Positions 9,218 to 18,314 are shown, counted from the first letter of the stretch. The stretch: DNA of 64,000 nt from Marinobacter sp. S0848L (GCF_023016065.1 NZ_JALKAQ010000013.1:38596-102595), one strand, 5' to 3'. Notes: generated by a model not told the origin, from the letters alone. A program made the numbers and translations.

Positions 9218-10666
9218 TTGATCCGCTCTTTTTACTGGCACGATTACGAAACCTTTGGTGTAGACCCGCTGCATGACCGGCCCTCCCAGTTTGCCGGGGT
9301 TCGCACCGATGCGGATTTGAATGTGATCGAAGACCCGTTGGTGATTTACTGCAAACCAACGGACGACTACCTGCCTTCCCCTGAAGCTTGCTTGATTACC
9401 GGCATCACCCCGCAAAAAGCTTTGGAAGATGGCTTCCCCGAAGCGGAATTCATCGCGCAGATCAACGAAGCCTTCAGCCAACCCGGCACCTGCGTAGTGG
9501 GCTACAACAGCCTGCGATTTGATGACGAAGTGACACGCAATACGCTTTATCGAAACCTGCGCGACCCCTACGCCCGGGAATGGCAGAACGGTAATTCCCG
9601 GTGGGACATCATCGACATGGTGCGGCTGACCTACGCCTTGCGTCCGGAAGGCATCAACTGGCCTCGTAAAGAAGACGGCAGCCCCAGTTTCCGATTGGAG
9701 GAGCTCACGGCCGCCAACGGCATTGCCCACGAAGCGGCCCACGATGCCATGTCGGATGTTTGGGCGACCATTGCCGTGGCCAAACTGATTAAAGAGAAGC
9801 AGCCTAAGCTGTTTGATTTTGTGCTGAAGAACAAAGACAAACACGCGGCGCGCCAAATGCTGGACACTGCCAACATGAAGCCAGTGTTCCACATCTCCGC
9901 CAAATTCCCGGCCAGCCGCGGCTGTTGTGCGTTGGTAGCGCCCTTGGCGGAACACCCCACCAATAAAAACCAGGTTATCGTCTACGACTTGCGGGAAGAC
10001 CCAACGGAACTCATCAACGCCACGCCGGAGCAGATTCAGGAGCGGGTGTTTACCTCACAAGCCGAGCTGGGTGAGGGGATAGCGCGCTTCCCCCTGAAAG
10101 GCATTCAGGTGAACAAATGCCCGGTTCTGGCCCCGGCAAACATGTTGTCTACGCTTTCCAAAGAACGCTTGGCGGAACTGGAATTGGATGGCGACGTGCT
10201 GCGCGCGAATCTGGCCAAGCTGCGAAATGCCCCGGACTTGCCAGCACGAATTGCCCAAGCCTTCGATCGCAGCTTTGACGGCAGTGACCTGACCGATCCC
10301 GACGAGCAAATCTATGCCGGCGGTTTCATCAGCAACGCCGACCGGGAGCGGCTGAAAGACCTGATCGCCCAACCGGTAGAGACATTAGGCGAGCAAGAGG
10401 TAAGGTTTGATGACGAGCGTTTAAACGAGATGCTCTTCCGCTACCGCGCCCGGAATTATCCGAACACCCTGAGCGGCGAAGAAATGGAACGTTGGGAAGC
10501 CTTCAGAACCGAACGCCTGATGAACCCGAAAAAGGGCTGGCGCTCGCTGGAAGCCTACGGGCTGGAGTTGCAGCAGCTGGCGAGTGACCCGGAGCTGACG
10601 CCGAGGAATCAGCAGATCCTGGAGGATTTGCATTTGTATGGGGAATCTTTGATTCCTTATATGTAA
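9218..10666 (+). CDS. sbcB: Exodeoxyribonuclease I
   Basis: This 482-residue protein degrades single-stranded DNA 3' to 5' in recombination and mismatch repair. The DEDD exonuclease motifs are visible: DYETFG (D9 and E11), GYNSLRFDDE, and HDAMSDVWAT, followed by the SH3-like and helical ExoI C-terminal regions. Length is typical of E. coli ExoI. The start is TTG, chosen because AGGAG lies seven bases upstream and the family N-terminus (WHDYETFG) begins immediately after. It is convergent with the TPR gene, with a shared terminator between them. Confidence 0.96.
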   Translation: MIRSFYWHDYETFGVDPLHDRPSQFAGVRTDADLNVIEDPLVIYCKPTDDYLPSPEACLITGITPQKALEDGFPEAEFIAQINEAFSQPGTCVVGYNSLRFDDEVTRNTLYRNLRDPYAREWQNGNSRWDIIDMVRLTYALRPEGINWPRKEDGSPSFRLEELTAANGIAHEAAHDAMSDVWATIAVAKLIKEKQPKLFDFVLKNKDKHAARQMLDTANMKPVFHISAKFPASRGCCALVAPLAEHPTNKNQVIVYDLREDPTELINATPEQIQERVFTSQAELGEGIARFPLKGIQVNKCPVLAPANMLSTLSKERLAELELDGDVLRANLAKLRNAPDLPARIAQAFDRSFDGSDLTDPDEQIYAGGFISNADRERLKDLIAQPVETLGEQEVRFDDERLNEMLFRYRARNYPNTLSGEEMERWEAFRTERLMNPKKGWRSLEAYGLELQQLASDPELTPRNQQILEDLHLYGESLIPYM

Positions 10667-10670
10667 AAAA

Positions 10671-10692
10671 CGGGGGCCAGTTTTGGCCCCCG
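10671..10692. terminator. Bidirectional terminator between sbcB and the TPR gene
   Basis: CGGGGGCCA and TGGCCCCCG form a perfect 9-bp stem with a GTTT loop. The minus strand reads into a run of six T (plus-strand AAAAAA at 10665-10670). The plus strand reads into a weaker T-rich stretch. It serves both convergent genes. Confidence 0.88.
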
Positions 10693-10698
10693 TTGCGT

Positions 10699-12702
10699 TT
10701 ATCTCCGCCGCTGAAAATAAACACTCAAACTCTGCCCCATCAAGCTCTGCACTTCACTCCCCAGAGCCTCCGCCTGAATCTGCTTTTGCACAGGCGCAGT
10801 CGCCAAACTGTGGCCATCTTCATCGCGGGCTTTGACGAGTTTCCATTCCACTTCGTTGCTGGCCAGCGCCAGCAGATCTTTTAGTTGGTTGGCATCCTGC
10901 GGGCGGAACCAGCGGTCGCGGCAGCCACCTAGGCTGTAGAAGGCTTCGTCTTTCAGCAGATCGGCCCAGGTGGAGTCCTGCTTGTTCGCAAGTACCATAC
11001 GCCGCAGTTGCCGCAAGGCGGTGCGCGTGGGTTGCAGGTTGTGCTCGTCAATCAAGCGGCGGATGTGCTTGTCGCCGGCGGTTTGCTCGGCCATGTTGGT
11101 GTGCATGTGAACCACAGCACCACTGATGGCGGCGTTATTGACCAGTGCCGCAACAGAAAGCTCTGTCATGGCCGGTGAAGGCAAGCGGCCGACTTCCACC
11201 CAGTGCACTTGATGGCCATCCGCCACGAATCGCTGAGCGATGGACCAGGGCCAGAACACGATGTTCTCGATGTTTAGAGTGCTGGCCATGCGCGTGGCTT
11301 TGGCGATGTTGGCGAGGGATTCGTCAACCGCGATAACTTCCACATCATCCAGATACTGCGCCAACTCCATCGCCCGCTGACCAGACTGTGCGCCGCATAC
11401 CATGATGCGCAGGATGGCGGGAAGGTGGTCGGTGTTTAGACCCAGTTCCTGCGCTATCACCGACTTCAGGCTGGTTTCGGTGCGGTAGGCCAGTTGGCTC
11501 CACGCGGGCCAGGCTTGCGGTACATCCGTTTTCGCCAGGCAGAGTTCGTCGGCTTTCTCATCAAAGTTTTGTTTGATGGCTTCTTCTTCCGCCCGGTCGT
11601 AGTAGCTGGCGGCCATCATAGGTTGCATAGCCAAGGGCCAGTCCACCAGGTTCCACTGGCCGAGATTCATGGCAAAACTTTGATGGAATAGGGCGCCGTA
11701 CAGAGCGCTGATCATCAAGCTTCCGATTAGCGCTTCTTGCGGCTCACCCATCGCAAACTGGCCGACGATGCTGTCGTTAATGGTGGCGATCAGGCGTTCT
11801 TCGTCATCTTCCACCGCCAAGGCGTAGCCGGTGCGGTCGGCGTATTCGGCAATGGCCAGGCACAGTGGCTGAAGTTCGTCCCGCAGGCTGACGGTTTGCG
11901 CCACTTCGGCGAGGATGCTGCGGCGCAGTATGGTAACCAGATCTTCAACTTCAGCACTGGGCATCAGGGTTTTCTTGAGCGCGAGAATCAGCAGCTCGTC
12001 TTCCGCGGCTGCATCCAGAAAAATCTCGGCGTTGGGATTGTTTAAATCGTACTGCTGCTGAACGATAGCACCCACAAACCGGCCGATCTCTTGATGGGGC
12101 AGGTTGTCTTGGCGGAGTAGGGCAATGGCATCTTGTGCCAGCTCTGCGTCTGCATGGTGAACTTCCAGGTTTTGCGCGCAGGTCAGCATGCCGGAATAGA
12201 CGGAATCCCACTCGGAACCGGTTTGCAGCAGTTTGCGGTAATGCAGGTAGGCCACATCGAACTGGCCTTGCAGGCGTTTGGCATGGGCAACCCCGCAGAA
12301 AGCGGCGGCAGATTGCCGGTCGCATTCCAGTGCCTCTAGGAAATATTCTTCCGCCAGAGCTGGCCGCTCGGTCTGCAGGGCCCAATAGCCCAGGTTGCAA
12401 TACTGCTGCGCCTGCCCCGGCTGGCTGTTCAGGCTGGCATTGAACAGGGCTTGGGCTTTTTCCAGCTCGCCATCGTCCATCTCCACCCGACCCAGCAAAC
12501 CAAGTGCTGCGGCGTTGTCGGCCTCAATCGCCAAGGCGTCTGCCAGGTACTCGCGGCACTCCATACGCGCCTTCAGCCGTTGGGTGTAAGAAAGCCCGTT
12601 GGTGTTGGACTCGCCATACGCCAGATTCGCCTGCAAAACCAAGCGAGCGGCCTGCGCCTGAACCGAACGGGAAAGATGAGCATTGTTTTCTTGTACGTGC
12701 AT
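10699..12702 (-). CDS. TPR protein with a class I methyltransferase-like domain, flagellar regulon member
   Basis: The 667-residue product has TPR-like helical repeats in about residues 40-180 (for example ALGLLGRVEMDDGELEKAQALFN). Its C-terminal part contains ILRIMVCGAQSGQRAMELA, then EVIAVDESLANIAKA, which resembles motifs I and II of SAM-dependent methyltransferases with a degenerate glycine loop. The start ATG 12702 has GAGGTG upstream. A sigma-54 promoter almost identical to that of the neighbouring flagellin lies at 12783-12800. A role in flagellin modification or flagellar assembly is inferred. Loss of methyltransferase activity is possible given the altered motif I. Confidence 0.7.
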   Translation of the reverse strand: MHVQENNAHLSRSVQAQAARLVLQANLAYGESNTNGLSYTQRLKARMECREYLADALAIEADNAAALGLLGRVEMDDGELEKAQALFNASLNSQPGQAQQYCNLGYWALQTERPALAEEYFLEALECDRQSAAAFCGVAHAKRLQGQFDVAYLHYRKLLQTGSEWDSVYSGMLTCAQNLEVHHADAELAQDAIALLRQDNLPHQEIGRFVGAIVQQQYDLNNPNAEIFLDAAAEDELLILALKKTLMPSAEVEDLVTILRRSILAEVAQTVSLRDELQPLCLAIAEYADRTGYALAVEDDEERLIATINDSIVGQFAMGEPQEALIGSLMISALYGALFHQSFAMNLGQWNLVDWPLAMQPMMAASYYDRAEEEAIKQNFDEKADELCLAKTDVPQAWPAWSQLAYRTETSLKSVIAQELGLNTDHLPAILRIMVCGAQSGQRAMELAQYLDDVEVIAVDESLANIAKATRMASTLNIENIVFWPWSIAQRFVADGHQVHWVEVGRLPSPAMTELSVAALVNNAAISGAVVHMHTNMAEQTAGDKHIRRLIDEHNLQPTRTALRQLRRMVLANKQDSTWADLLKDEAFYSLGGCRDRWFRPQDANQLKDLLALASNEVEWKLVKARDEDGHSLATAPVQKQIQAEALGSEVQSLMGQSLSVYFQRRR

Positions 12703-12782
12703 GGAACACCTCATTACCAGCCATAATCCGATGCGGCAAAGGTCTGCAGTTTTTTGCGGATTGCCGTGCTTTGAGGGAGGTG

Positions 12783-12800
12783 TTGCGAAAGGTGTGCCAG
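12783..12800 (-). promoter_or_regulatory. Sigma-54 promoter of the TPR/methyltransferase-like gene
   Basis: On the minus strand it reads CTGGCACACCTTTCGCA. The -24 GG and -12 GC dinucleotides are exactly 12 nt apart, as required by RpoN. It shares CTGGCACACC/TTCGC features with the flagellin promoter at 14994-15011. It would need an activator such as FleQ/FlrC (inference). Confidence 0.75.
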
Positions 12801-12894
12801 TTTTGAGGTGGTGATTTTTGGGTGCCGATTTATCGCTTGCTAGCACTACCGTGCAACTATAAAATGGTTGCAAAAGGTTGGTCGGGATGATCGT

Positions 12895-12984
12895 ATGGTG
12901 AACAGGGAAAAGTTAAGGGCGAAGTTGCTTCGAAAGCCAACACCCAAAGACATAACGTGGTCTGAACTCCGTGGGTTTTGTTGA
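12895..12984 (+). pseudogene. hicA: hicA toxin remnant (N-terminal 29 codons)
   Basis: An ATG-started frame encodes MVNREKLRAKLLRKPTPKDI, then TWSELRGFC and stop. This matches the start of HicA proteins that pair with this HicB type, which continue with a double-stranded RNA-binding-like fold and a catalytic His in a GSRVRF/HRPHP region. All of that is missing. The stop is 12 nt before the hicB ATG, so a deletion appears to have removed most of the toxin while keeping operon spacing. The stub is too short to be an active mRNA interferase. This frame is the normal hicA position, which supports the call. Confidence 0.7.
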
Positions 12985-12996
12985 GAGGGGGCTGAT

Positions 12997-13347
12997 ATGA
13001 GCTCGAATACAATCAAATATAAAGGCCAGATAGGTTCCATCGAACATGATCTTGATAGAGGCGTTCTTTACGGCAAGCTCCTCTTTATCAATGATCTTGT
13101 GACCTATGAGGCTGAAAACCTCCGGTCCTTAGAGCAAGAGTTTCGAGTGTCGGTAGACGAGTACCTGGCGGACTGTGCCTCAATGGGGATTGAGCCAAAC
13201 AAACCATTCAAAGGATCGTTCAATATCCGAATCGGAAGAGAATTGCACCGCAAGCTGGCAATGAAGGCCGCTGATGAGGGGTTGGGGTTAAACGAAGCTG
13301 TTCAGCTGGCTGTTGAGAGGTTTGTCGTTAAAGGGAGTCGTCCTTAA
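12997..13347 (+). CDS. hicB: HicB family antitoxin
   Basis: The 116-residue product has the partial RNase H-like HicB domain (YKGQIGSIEHDLDRGVLYGKL to about residue 70) and the linker KPFKGSFNIRIGRELH. A C-terminal ribbon-helix-helix region, with LGLNEAVQLAVERFV, would bind the operator. HicB normally neutralises HicA and represses the hicAB operon. Here the toxin is a 29-codon stub, so this looks like an orphan antitoxin that may persist as a regulator or give cross-protection (inference). A GAGAGGGGG ribosome site precedes the ATG, and a strong terminator follows. Confidence 0.9.
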   Translation: MSSNTIKYKGQIGSIEHDLDRGVLYGKLLFINDLVTYEAENLRSLEQEFRVSVDEYLADCASMGIEPNKPFKGSFNIRIGRELHRKLAMKAADEGLGLNEAVQLAVERFVVKGSRP

Positions 13348-13350
13348 ACA

Positions 13351-13385
13351 AAAAACGGCCGGGTAATTAGCCCGGCCGTTTTTTT
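13351..13385. terminator. Bidirectional terminator between hicB and fliC
   Basis: AAAAACGGCCGGG pairs with CCCGGCCGTTTTT across a TAATTAG loop. A/T tracts on both sides make it functional in both directions. It ends hicB (plus) and the flagellin gene (minus). Confidence 0.93.
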
Positions 13386-13395
13386 ACGCAGACGA

Positions 13396-14895
13396 TTAAC
13401 CTTGCAGCAACTGCAATACCTGCTGTGGCCTTGCGTTAGCCTGAGCAAGAACAGACAAGCCAGCAGACTGAAGCACCTGAGTACGAGCCAACTCTGCGGT
13501 TTCCGCCGCAAAGTCCGCGTCGCGGATTCGACTGTTTGAAGCCGAGAGGTTTTCCGAGGTGGTGCTCAGGTTCGCGATGGTGGACTCGAAGCGGTTTTGG
13601 ACTGCGCCGAGTTCGGCGCGGAAGCCGTTGATGGTGTCGATGGCGTAGTCGACGGCGATCATGGCAAGGTCGGCCCCTTCCCGAGTAGAGATATCGATCT
13701 CGTTCATCGAAACGGTATCGCTGTCGGCTGTCCCGAAAACTTTAAAGTCAATGTTGTTGGTAGTGTCACCGTTTGTATCCGCGGTAATTCCGATGGTGAA
13801 CGGTTCGCCAAACTGTGACGAGAACACGATGTTGTCGTTGGTTGAATCGAGGTTGGCTTTAATCCCGGTTTCATTTGTGCGAGCGTTTACTTTTGCAACA
13901 ATGTCGTTGAGGGAGGTTGCGCCCTCTACCGGGATTTTGGATCCATTGATGTCCACTTCGAAGTCGATGGTTTTGCCGTCTTTAAAGTGTTCATGAACGG
14001 TTGTTGCAACATTGGCCGAGAATGGCGCGGCAGTGTTTGCGCCAGTACTCCCGGTTCCGTCGGTCAAGCTTCCTGCGATGTTTAGGTCGACTGATGTATT
14101 GTTAACGAACCGGAAGCCAGTGGCATCCTGCTCAACGGACAGGCCTTCGAGTTCTTGGTTTTGGCTAATTTGGGTTTGAAGCTGGGCAACTGCTTCGTCT
14201 ATATTTTTTGCGCCTTTAATTTCTAAGGTTGCAAGGCTAGGGTTGGTAGCGCTCGAAATGGTTAGCCCTGTCCCGTTAGTGGATACACCCGAGCTAGAAT
14301 CAAAGTCTAGCGTCGATGTATTTACGCTAAATACGCCCGGCTCAAGCGCCCGGTTCCCGAAAACACTGGTTTGTTCAACGACTCCTCCAATTTGACTACC
14401 CCGCGAGTCCAAACCACTAACAGAAATAGTCTCACCCGTATTTGCCCCAACCTGAAACGTTTGGGTGTCAAACGTGCCATCTAGAACTTTCAAGCCGTTA
14501 AAGGAAGTCTGGCTAGCAATCCGGTTGATTTCTTCAATTCGTTGCTGCACTTCCTGATTCAGAGCTTGGCGGTCTGAAACACTGTTTGTGGCGTTAGCCG
14601 ACTGAACGGCCAGTTCCCGGATCCGCTGCAAGTTGTTGGTAATCTCGTCCATCGCGCCTTCCGCGGTCTGGGCCAGAGAAATGCCATCGTTGGCATTCCG
14701 TTGGGCGACATTCAAGCCCGAGATTTGAGACTGGAACCGTTCGGAAATCGCAAGCCCCGCGGCATCGTCTTTGGCGGAGTTGATGCGCAAGCCCGAAGAT
14801 AAGCGTTCCAGCGCAGTATTGGCCTGGCTTTGTGAGGCGTTGAGGTTCCGTTGTGCGTTCAGTGACGCCATGTTGGTGTTAATAACCTGAGGCAT
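13396..14895 (-). CDS. fliC: Flagellin (499 residues, sigma-54-type promoter)
   Basis: The N-terminal D0/D1 domain (about residues 1-175) contains [14 protein letters not shown] and [19 protein letters not shown]. The C-terminal D1/D0 domain (about 415-499) ends in [18 protein letters not shown]. The middle, about 240 residues, is a Thr/Asn/Asp-rich surface domain found in neither of the other two flagellins. It is exported by the flagellar type III apparatus and polymerises into the filament. It runs opposite to the two other flagellin genes and has its own sigma-54 promoter at 14994-15011, suggesting expression at a different stage. The ATG is preceded by GGGAGAACG. Confidence 0.96.
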   Translation of the reverse strand: MPQVINTNMASLNAQRNLNASQSQANTALERLSSGLRINSAKDDAAGLAISERFQSQISGLNVAQRNANDGISLAQTAEGAMDEITNNLQRIRELAVQSANATNSVSDRQALNQEVQQRIEEINRIASQTSFNGLKVLDGTFDTQTFQVGANTGETISVSGLDSRGSQIGGVVEQTSVFGNRALEPGVFSVNTSTLDFDSSSGVSTNGTGLTISSATNPSLATLEIKGAKNIDEAVAQLQTQISQNQELEGLSVEQDATGFRFVNNTSVDLNIAGSLTDGTGSTGANTAAPFSANVATTVHEHFKDGKTIDFEVDINGSKIPVEGATSLNDIVAKVNARTNETGIKANLDSTNDNIVFSSQFGEPFTIGITADTNGDTTNNIDFKVFGTADSDTVSMNEIDISTREGADLAMIAVDYAIDTINGFRAELGAVQNRFESTIANLSTTSENLSASNSRIRDADFAAETAELARTQVLQSAGLSVLAQANARPQQVLQLLQG

Positions 14896-14993
14896 ATCGT
14901 TCTCCCTACTCAGAGATGCCGGAAGCTCAGAGCCGGAAAGTCAGGGCGCTGCGCCGGCAGAAAAGTTGTTTATTTGCCGTGTTGATGGGAGTT

Positions 14994-15011
14994 AAGCGAA
15001 GGGTGTGCCAA
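14994..15011 (-). promoter_or_regulatory. Sigma-54 promoter of the minus-strand flagellin gene
   Basis: On the minus strand it reads TTGGCACACCCTTCGCTT, with -24 GG and -12 GC at exact 12-nt spacing. It lies about 100 nt upstream of the ATG, leaving a long leader. Confidence 0.8.
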
Positions 15012-15162
15012 GATCTGATTTATGATTTTATCTTGTTGTTATTTAAGTAAATAAATTCGAATTCGTTCTTTCGTAGAGAAGCTCGTTGCCAACTTACCGT
15101 CAGCAAAAACGGAAGTTGCTTGCCGCTTTTGCATTCTTTTACAAAGAAAATTCTATTTTTCC

Positions 15163-15189
15163 TAAAGCAACCCGATTGGGTGCCGTTAA
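15163..15189 (+). promoter_or_regulatory. Sigma-28 (FliA) promoter of the first plus-strand flagellin
   Basis: TAAAGCAA, 11 nt, GCCGTTAA: close to the FliA consensus TAAAGTTT-N11-GCCGATAA with exact spacing. Confidence 0.85.
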
Positions 15190-15278
15190 GTGAAGTAACA
15201 GGGCGGCGCTCCAAACCAAAAAAGAGAACGCCAGACCTTAACCATGAAATAACGACACACTGTCGAAGGAGAAGCATT

Positions 15279-16409
15279 ATGGCTCTCGGCATTAACACCA
15301 ACGTTGCATCGTTGAACGCCCAGAATCAGTTGGGTAAGTCTCAAAACTTGTCAGATCAGGCCTTGCAGCGCTTGTCCTCCGGTCTGAGGATCAACTCTGC
15401 CAAAGACGATGCGGCCGGCTTGGCGATTTCTACTCGCTTCAGCTCCCAGATTTCCGGTCTGAATGTGGCGACTCGTAACGCCAACGATGGTATCTCCCTC
15501 GCCCAAACCGCCGAAGGCGCGCTGGATGAGATCACTAACAACTTGCAAAGGATCCGGGAGCTGGCGGTTCAGGCTGCTAACGCTACTAACAGCGCCTCGG
15601 ACCGCGCGGCGTTGAACGATGAAGTGGAGCAGCGGATTAATGAAATCGACCGGATCTCCTCTCAAACCGCATTCAACGGCCTGAAAGTTCTGGATGGTAC
15701 GTTTGGCAAGGAGAGCTTCCAGGTCGGCGCCAATGCTGGCGAGACGATCGCTATTGATCTGGGCTCTGATAAGTCGACCAAAAAAGACAGTATTGGTGAG
15801 TTGGCTTCTTCCGCAGTGATTGGTGATTCGGCCATCACTGATGCAGATGGCATTCAAATAAAAGTTGGTGATGGCGAATACGTGACAGTTGATCGGGAAG
15901 CCGGAGATACCACAGAGGACGTTATTGGAAAGATCAATGGGGCGGGAGTCACTGGAGTTTATGCGGTAGGCTCTGAAAGTACCCCGGGTGGTGGTATCGA
16001 TCAAATAACACTGATCTCTTCGTCAGACTTTACATATTCTCTCGACGGTGGAACCACAGAAATTGAGCGCACTTTGGAAACAAACGGGGATGACTCGTTT
16101 TTGAGTTCCGTAAGTGTAGAAGATGTTGCTGGTGCCAATGAAGCAATCCTGCGAGTTGATTCCGCTCTAGATAGCGTGAATAGCTTACGCGGAGAATTAG
16201 GTGCGATTCAAAACCGCTTCGAGTCCACCATTGCCAACCTCGCCACTTCCGTGGAAAACCTGAGTGCTTCCAATAGCCGTATTTTGGATGCCGACTTCGC
16301 CGCCGAAACCGCGAAGCTCTCCAAGTCCCAGGTATTGCAGCAGGCCGGTATTTCCGTGTTGGCGCAGGCTAATGCTCGGCCACAGCAGGTGCTGTCACTG
16401 CTCCAGTAA
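15279..16409 (+). CDS. Flagellin (376 residues, first of a tandem pair)
   Basis: The product has conserved D0/D1 ends: [18 protein letters not shown] at the N-terminus and [17 protein letters not shown] at the C-terminus. A short variable centre (about residues 165-290) lies between them. The ATG at 15279 follows GGAGAAGC and matches the tandem copy. It lies behind a sigma-28 promoter, as expected for a late filament gene. The first 165 or so residues are almost identical to the next gene, including long stretches with no silent differences, which points to recent duplication or gene conversion. Confidence 0.96.
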   Translation: MALGINTNVASLNAQNQLGKSQNLSDQALQRLSSGLRINSAKDDAAGLAISTRFSSQISGLNVATRNANDGISLAQTAEGALDEITNNLQRIRELAVQAANATNSASDRAALNDEVEQRINEIDRISSQTAFNGLKVLDGTFGKESFQVGANAGETIAIDLGSDKSTKKDSIGELASSAVIGDSAITDADGIQIKVGDGEYVTVDREAGDTTEDVIGKINGAGVTGVYAVGSESTPGGGIDQITLISSSDFTYSLDGGTTEIERTLETNGDDSFLSSVSVEDVAGANEAILRVDSALDSVNSLRGELGAIQNRFESTIANLATSVENLSASNSRILDADFAAETAKLSKSQVLQQAGISVLAQANARPQQVLSLLQ

Positions 16410-16429
16410 TTTAGCAACAAAATTTAACA

Positions 16430-16455
16430 CTTGAGCGCGGTTTTGCACTCAAGTA
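16430..16455 (+). other. Hairpin between the tandem flagellin genes
   Basis: ACTTGAG and CTCAAGT are inverted repeats that bracket a GC-rich and T-rich loop. There is no following T tract. It overlaps the -35 element of the next sigma-28 promoter, so it may act at the RNA 3' end or affect that promoter. Confidence 0.45.
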
Positions 16456-16475
16456 ATGGGCCGGGAGGCCGTTAA
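16449..16475 (+). promoter_or_regulatory. Sigma-28 promoter of the second plus-strand flagellin
   Basis: TCAAGTAA, 11 nt, GCCGTTAA. The -10 is identical to that of the first copy and the -35 is weaker, so the two genes may be expressed at different strengths. Confidence 0.7.
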
Positions 16476-16538
16476 ACGAAATAACGGCAAGGCTGGAGAA
16501 CCAGTCGCTCGGTCTGACTCGCATTGAGGAGAAGCATT

Positions 16539-17681
16539 ATGGCTCTCGGTATTAACACCAACGTTGCATCCCTGAACGCCCAAAACCAGTTGGGCAAGTC
16601 TCAGAATCTTTCTGACCAGGCGCTGCAGCGGCTGTCCTCAGGCCTGCGGATCAATTCTGCAAAAGATGATGCCGCTGGCCTGGCGATTTCCACCCGCTTC
16701 AGCTCGCAGATTTCCGGTCTGAATGTGGCGACTCGAAACGCCAACGATGGTATCTCCCTGGCGCAGACCGCCGAAGGCGCGCTGGATGAGATTACCAACA
16801 ACCTGCAGCGGATTCGTGAACTGGCCGTTCAGGCCGCCAACGCCACTAACAGTGCCTCGGACCGCGCGGCGTTGAACGATGAAGTGGAGCAGCGGATTAA
16901 TGAAATCGACCGGATCTCCTCCCAGACCGCGTTCAACGGCTTGAAAGTTCTGGACGGTACGTTTGGTAAAGAGAATTTTCAGGTCGGTGCAAATGCTGGC
17001 GAGACGATCGCTATTGATCTGGGCACTGACAAGTCGACCAGAAAGGGTGATATCGGCGAGATTGCTGTGTTAGCAGATCAAGCGATTGCTGCCATCGCTG
17101 CTACGGAAGATTTTGCATCATTTCAAGTGGGGTCTGGTGAGCGCATCGACATCGATCTCTCGGATGTCGACAGAACGGGTACCGACGCAGAAACTGCCCA
17201 AAACTTGGTTGATGCGATCAACAACGAAGGTGTGCCTGGTTTGTATGCGGAAGTCGGTACGGGAGGGGACACTGTAACCTTCAAGTCTGCTGAAGCATTT
17301 AACTATGACTTGAATAATGATGGAACGGCAACTGCCGATCCGGGTAATACCCAAGCCGCCAACAATCAGTCACTTGCTGAACTGAAAGTCGACACTGTTG
17401 CGGCTGCGAATGATGCAATTCTCCGAGTGGATAGTGCGTTGAAAAGCGTGAACGATCTCAGGGGGAATCTCGGTGCGATCCAGAATCGTTTTGAGTCCAC
17501 TATCGCAAACCTGGCGACGTCAGTGGAGAACCTGAGCGCCTCGAACAGTCGTATCTTGGACGCAGACTTCGCCGCAGAAACTGCAAAGCTTTCCAAGGCA
17601 CAGGTACTGCAGCAGGCGGGTATCTCCGTCCTGGCTCAGGCGAACGCCCGTCCGCAGCAGGTTCTGTCCCTCCTGCAGTAA
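16539..17681 (+). CDS. Flagellin (380 residues, second of the tandem pair)
   Basis: It shares [15 protein letters not shown] and [19 protein letters not shown] with its neighbour and ends in the same [17 protein letters not shown]. The central domain (about 168-285) differs clearly, with an Ala/Asp/Asn-rich surface segment. The ATG 16539 has the same GAGGAGAAGC leader as the first copy. It is followed by a UUCG-loop terminator. Having three filament proteins suggests a mixed or spatially segmented filament, as known in other marine gammaproteobacteria (inference). Confidence 0.96.
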   Translation: MALGINTNVASLNAQNQLGKSQNLSDQALQRLSSGLRINSAKDDAAGLAISTRFSSQISGLNVATRNANDGISLAQTAEGALDEITNNLQRIRELAVQAANATNSASDRAALNDEVEQRINEIDRISSQTAFNGLKVLDGTFGKENFQVGANAGETIAIDLGTDKSTRKGDIGEIAVLADQAIAAIAATEDFASFQVGSGERIDIDLSDVDRTGTDAETAQNLVDAINNEGVPGLYAEVGTGGDTVTFKSAEAFNYDLNNDGTATADPGNTQAANNQSLAELKVDTVAAANDAILRVDSALKSVNDLRGNLGAIQNRFESTIANLATSVENLSASNSRILDADFAAETAKLSKAQVLQQAGISVLAQANARPQQVLSLLQ

Positions 17682-17698
17682 GGGGCTAGCGGTAACAG

Positions 17699-17722
17699 CC
17701 GGAACCTTCGGGTTCCGGTTTT
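17699..17722 (+). terminator. Terminator after the tandem flagellins
   Basis: CCGGAACC-TTCG-GGTTCCGG is a perfect 8-bp stem with a very stable UUCG tetraloop, followed by TTTT. Confidence 0.9.
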
Positions 17723-17751
17723 ACGCCGTTTGAGTATAGCGAGGTAAAGCT

Positions 17752-18186
17752 ATGAATGACGTTAACCTGAACAGTCCGGATTTGAAGCTGGTGCGCCTTG
17801 GTGCCCAGGCTCCGGCCAAGGCACTGTCGTCATCTCAGGCCGAGGGCAGTAAAGCCCCTGACCTTGCTGCTTCAATTGCCGGTACCCGCCAGATTCAGAA
17901 TACCCAGGTTGCAAACGAAGCCTCCAAAGCTGAAAAGCTGAAAGAGCGTAGCGAAACGCAACGGGAAGAGTTGGGCCAGGCGGTTAGCCAGCTGAACGAT
18001 TTTGTTCAGAACGTGCAGCGGGATCTTCAGTTTGAGGTGGATAACGAATCCGGTCAGACCATTGTGAAGGTGGTTGATCAGTCTACCCAGGAAGTGATTC
18101 GCCAGATGCCGGATGAAGTGGCTTTGAGGTTGGCAGAGAAATTGCAGCAGGATGAACCGCTGACGTTGTTTAACATCAAAGTGTAA
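17752..18186 (+). CDS. flaG: FlaG-like flagellar protein
   Basis: The 144-residue product has a variable Ala/Ser-rich N-terminal half and the conserved FlaG C-terminal half: LNDFVQNVQRDLQFEVDNES, then IVKVVDQSTQEVIRQMP. The latter is predicted to form beta-strands. FlaG proteins affect filament length and are usually found just before fliD, as here. GAGGTAAAGCT precedes the ATG. A GAAA-loop hairpin after the gene separates it from fliD, which has its own sigma-28 promoter. Confidence 0.9.
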   Translation: MNDVNLNSPDLKLVRLGAQAPAKALSSSQAEGSKAPDLAASIAGTRQIQNTQVANEASKAEKLKERSETQREELGQAVSQLNDFVQNVQRDLQFEVDNESGQTIVKVVDQSTQEVIRQMPDEVALRLAEKLQQDEPLTLFNIKV

Positions 18187-18228
18187 AAACTTGCCGCTTT
18201 CGCGGACGTGTTGAACACGGTATTTCAG

Positions 18229-18260
18229 CACCGCCACTCCGAAAGGGGCTGGCGGTGTTC
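18229..18260 (+). terminator. Hairpin after flaG
   Basis: CACCGCCA and TGGCGGTG form an 8-bp stem, extended by CC/GG pairs under a GAAA loop. It is followed by TTCTGGTTT, so it is a moderate terminator. Confidence 0.65.
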
Positions 18261-18287
18261 TGGTTTATGGGTTACCAAAATTAGCGG

Positions 18288-18314
18288 TAAAGTTTTGCCG
18301 CTCGTAGCCGATAA
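18288..18314 (+). promoter_or_regulatory. Consensus sigma-28 promoter for fliD-fliS
   Basis: TAAAGTTT, exactly 11 nt, GCCGATAA: a full match to the FliA consensus, 43 nt upstream of the fliD ATG. Confidence 0.93.

Larger units (their letters stand above)
14896..15278. other. 383-bp divergent intergenic region between flagellin genes
   Basis: No gene is seen. The region holds the sigma-54 promoter for the minus-strand flagellin (14994-15011) and a sigma-28 promoter for the plus-strand flagellin (15163-15189). Between them is an AT-rich stretch (15017-15060), a plausible site for upstream activator or silencer binding. There is no clear terminator. Confidence 0.7.

Noticed and set aside
9134..9955. 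273-residue minus-strand ORF opposite sbcB
   Set aside because: Shadow frame; sbcB has intact exonuclease motifs over this stretch.
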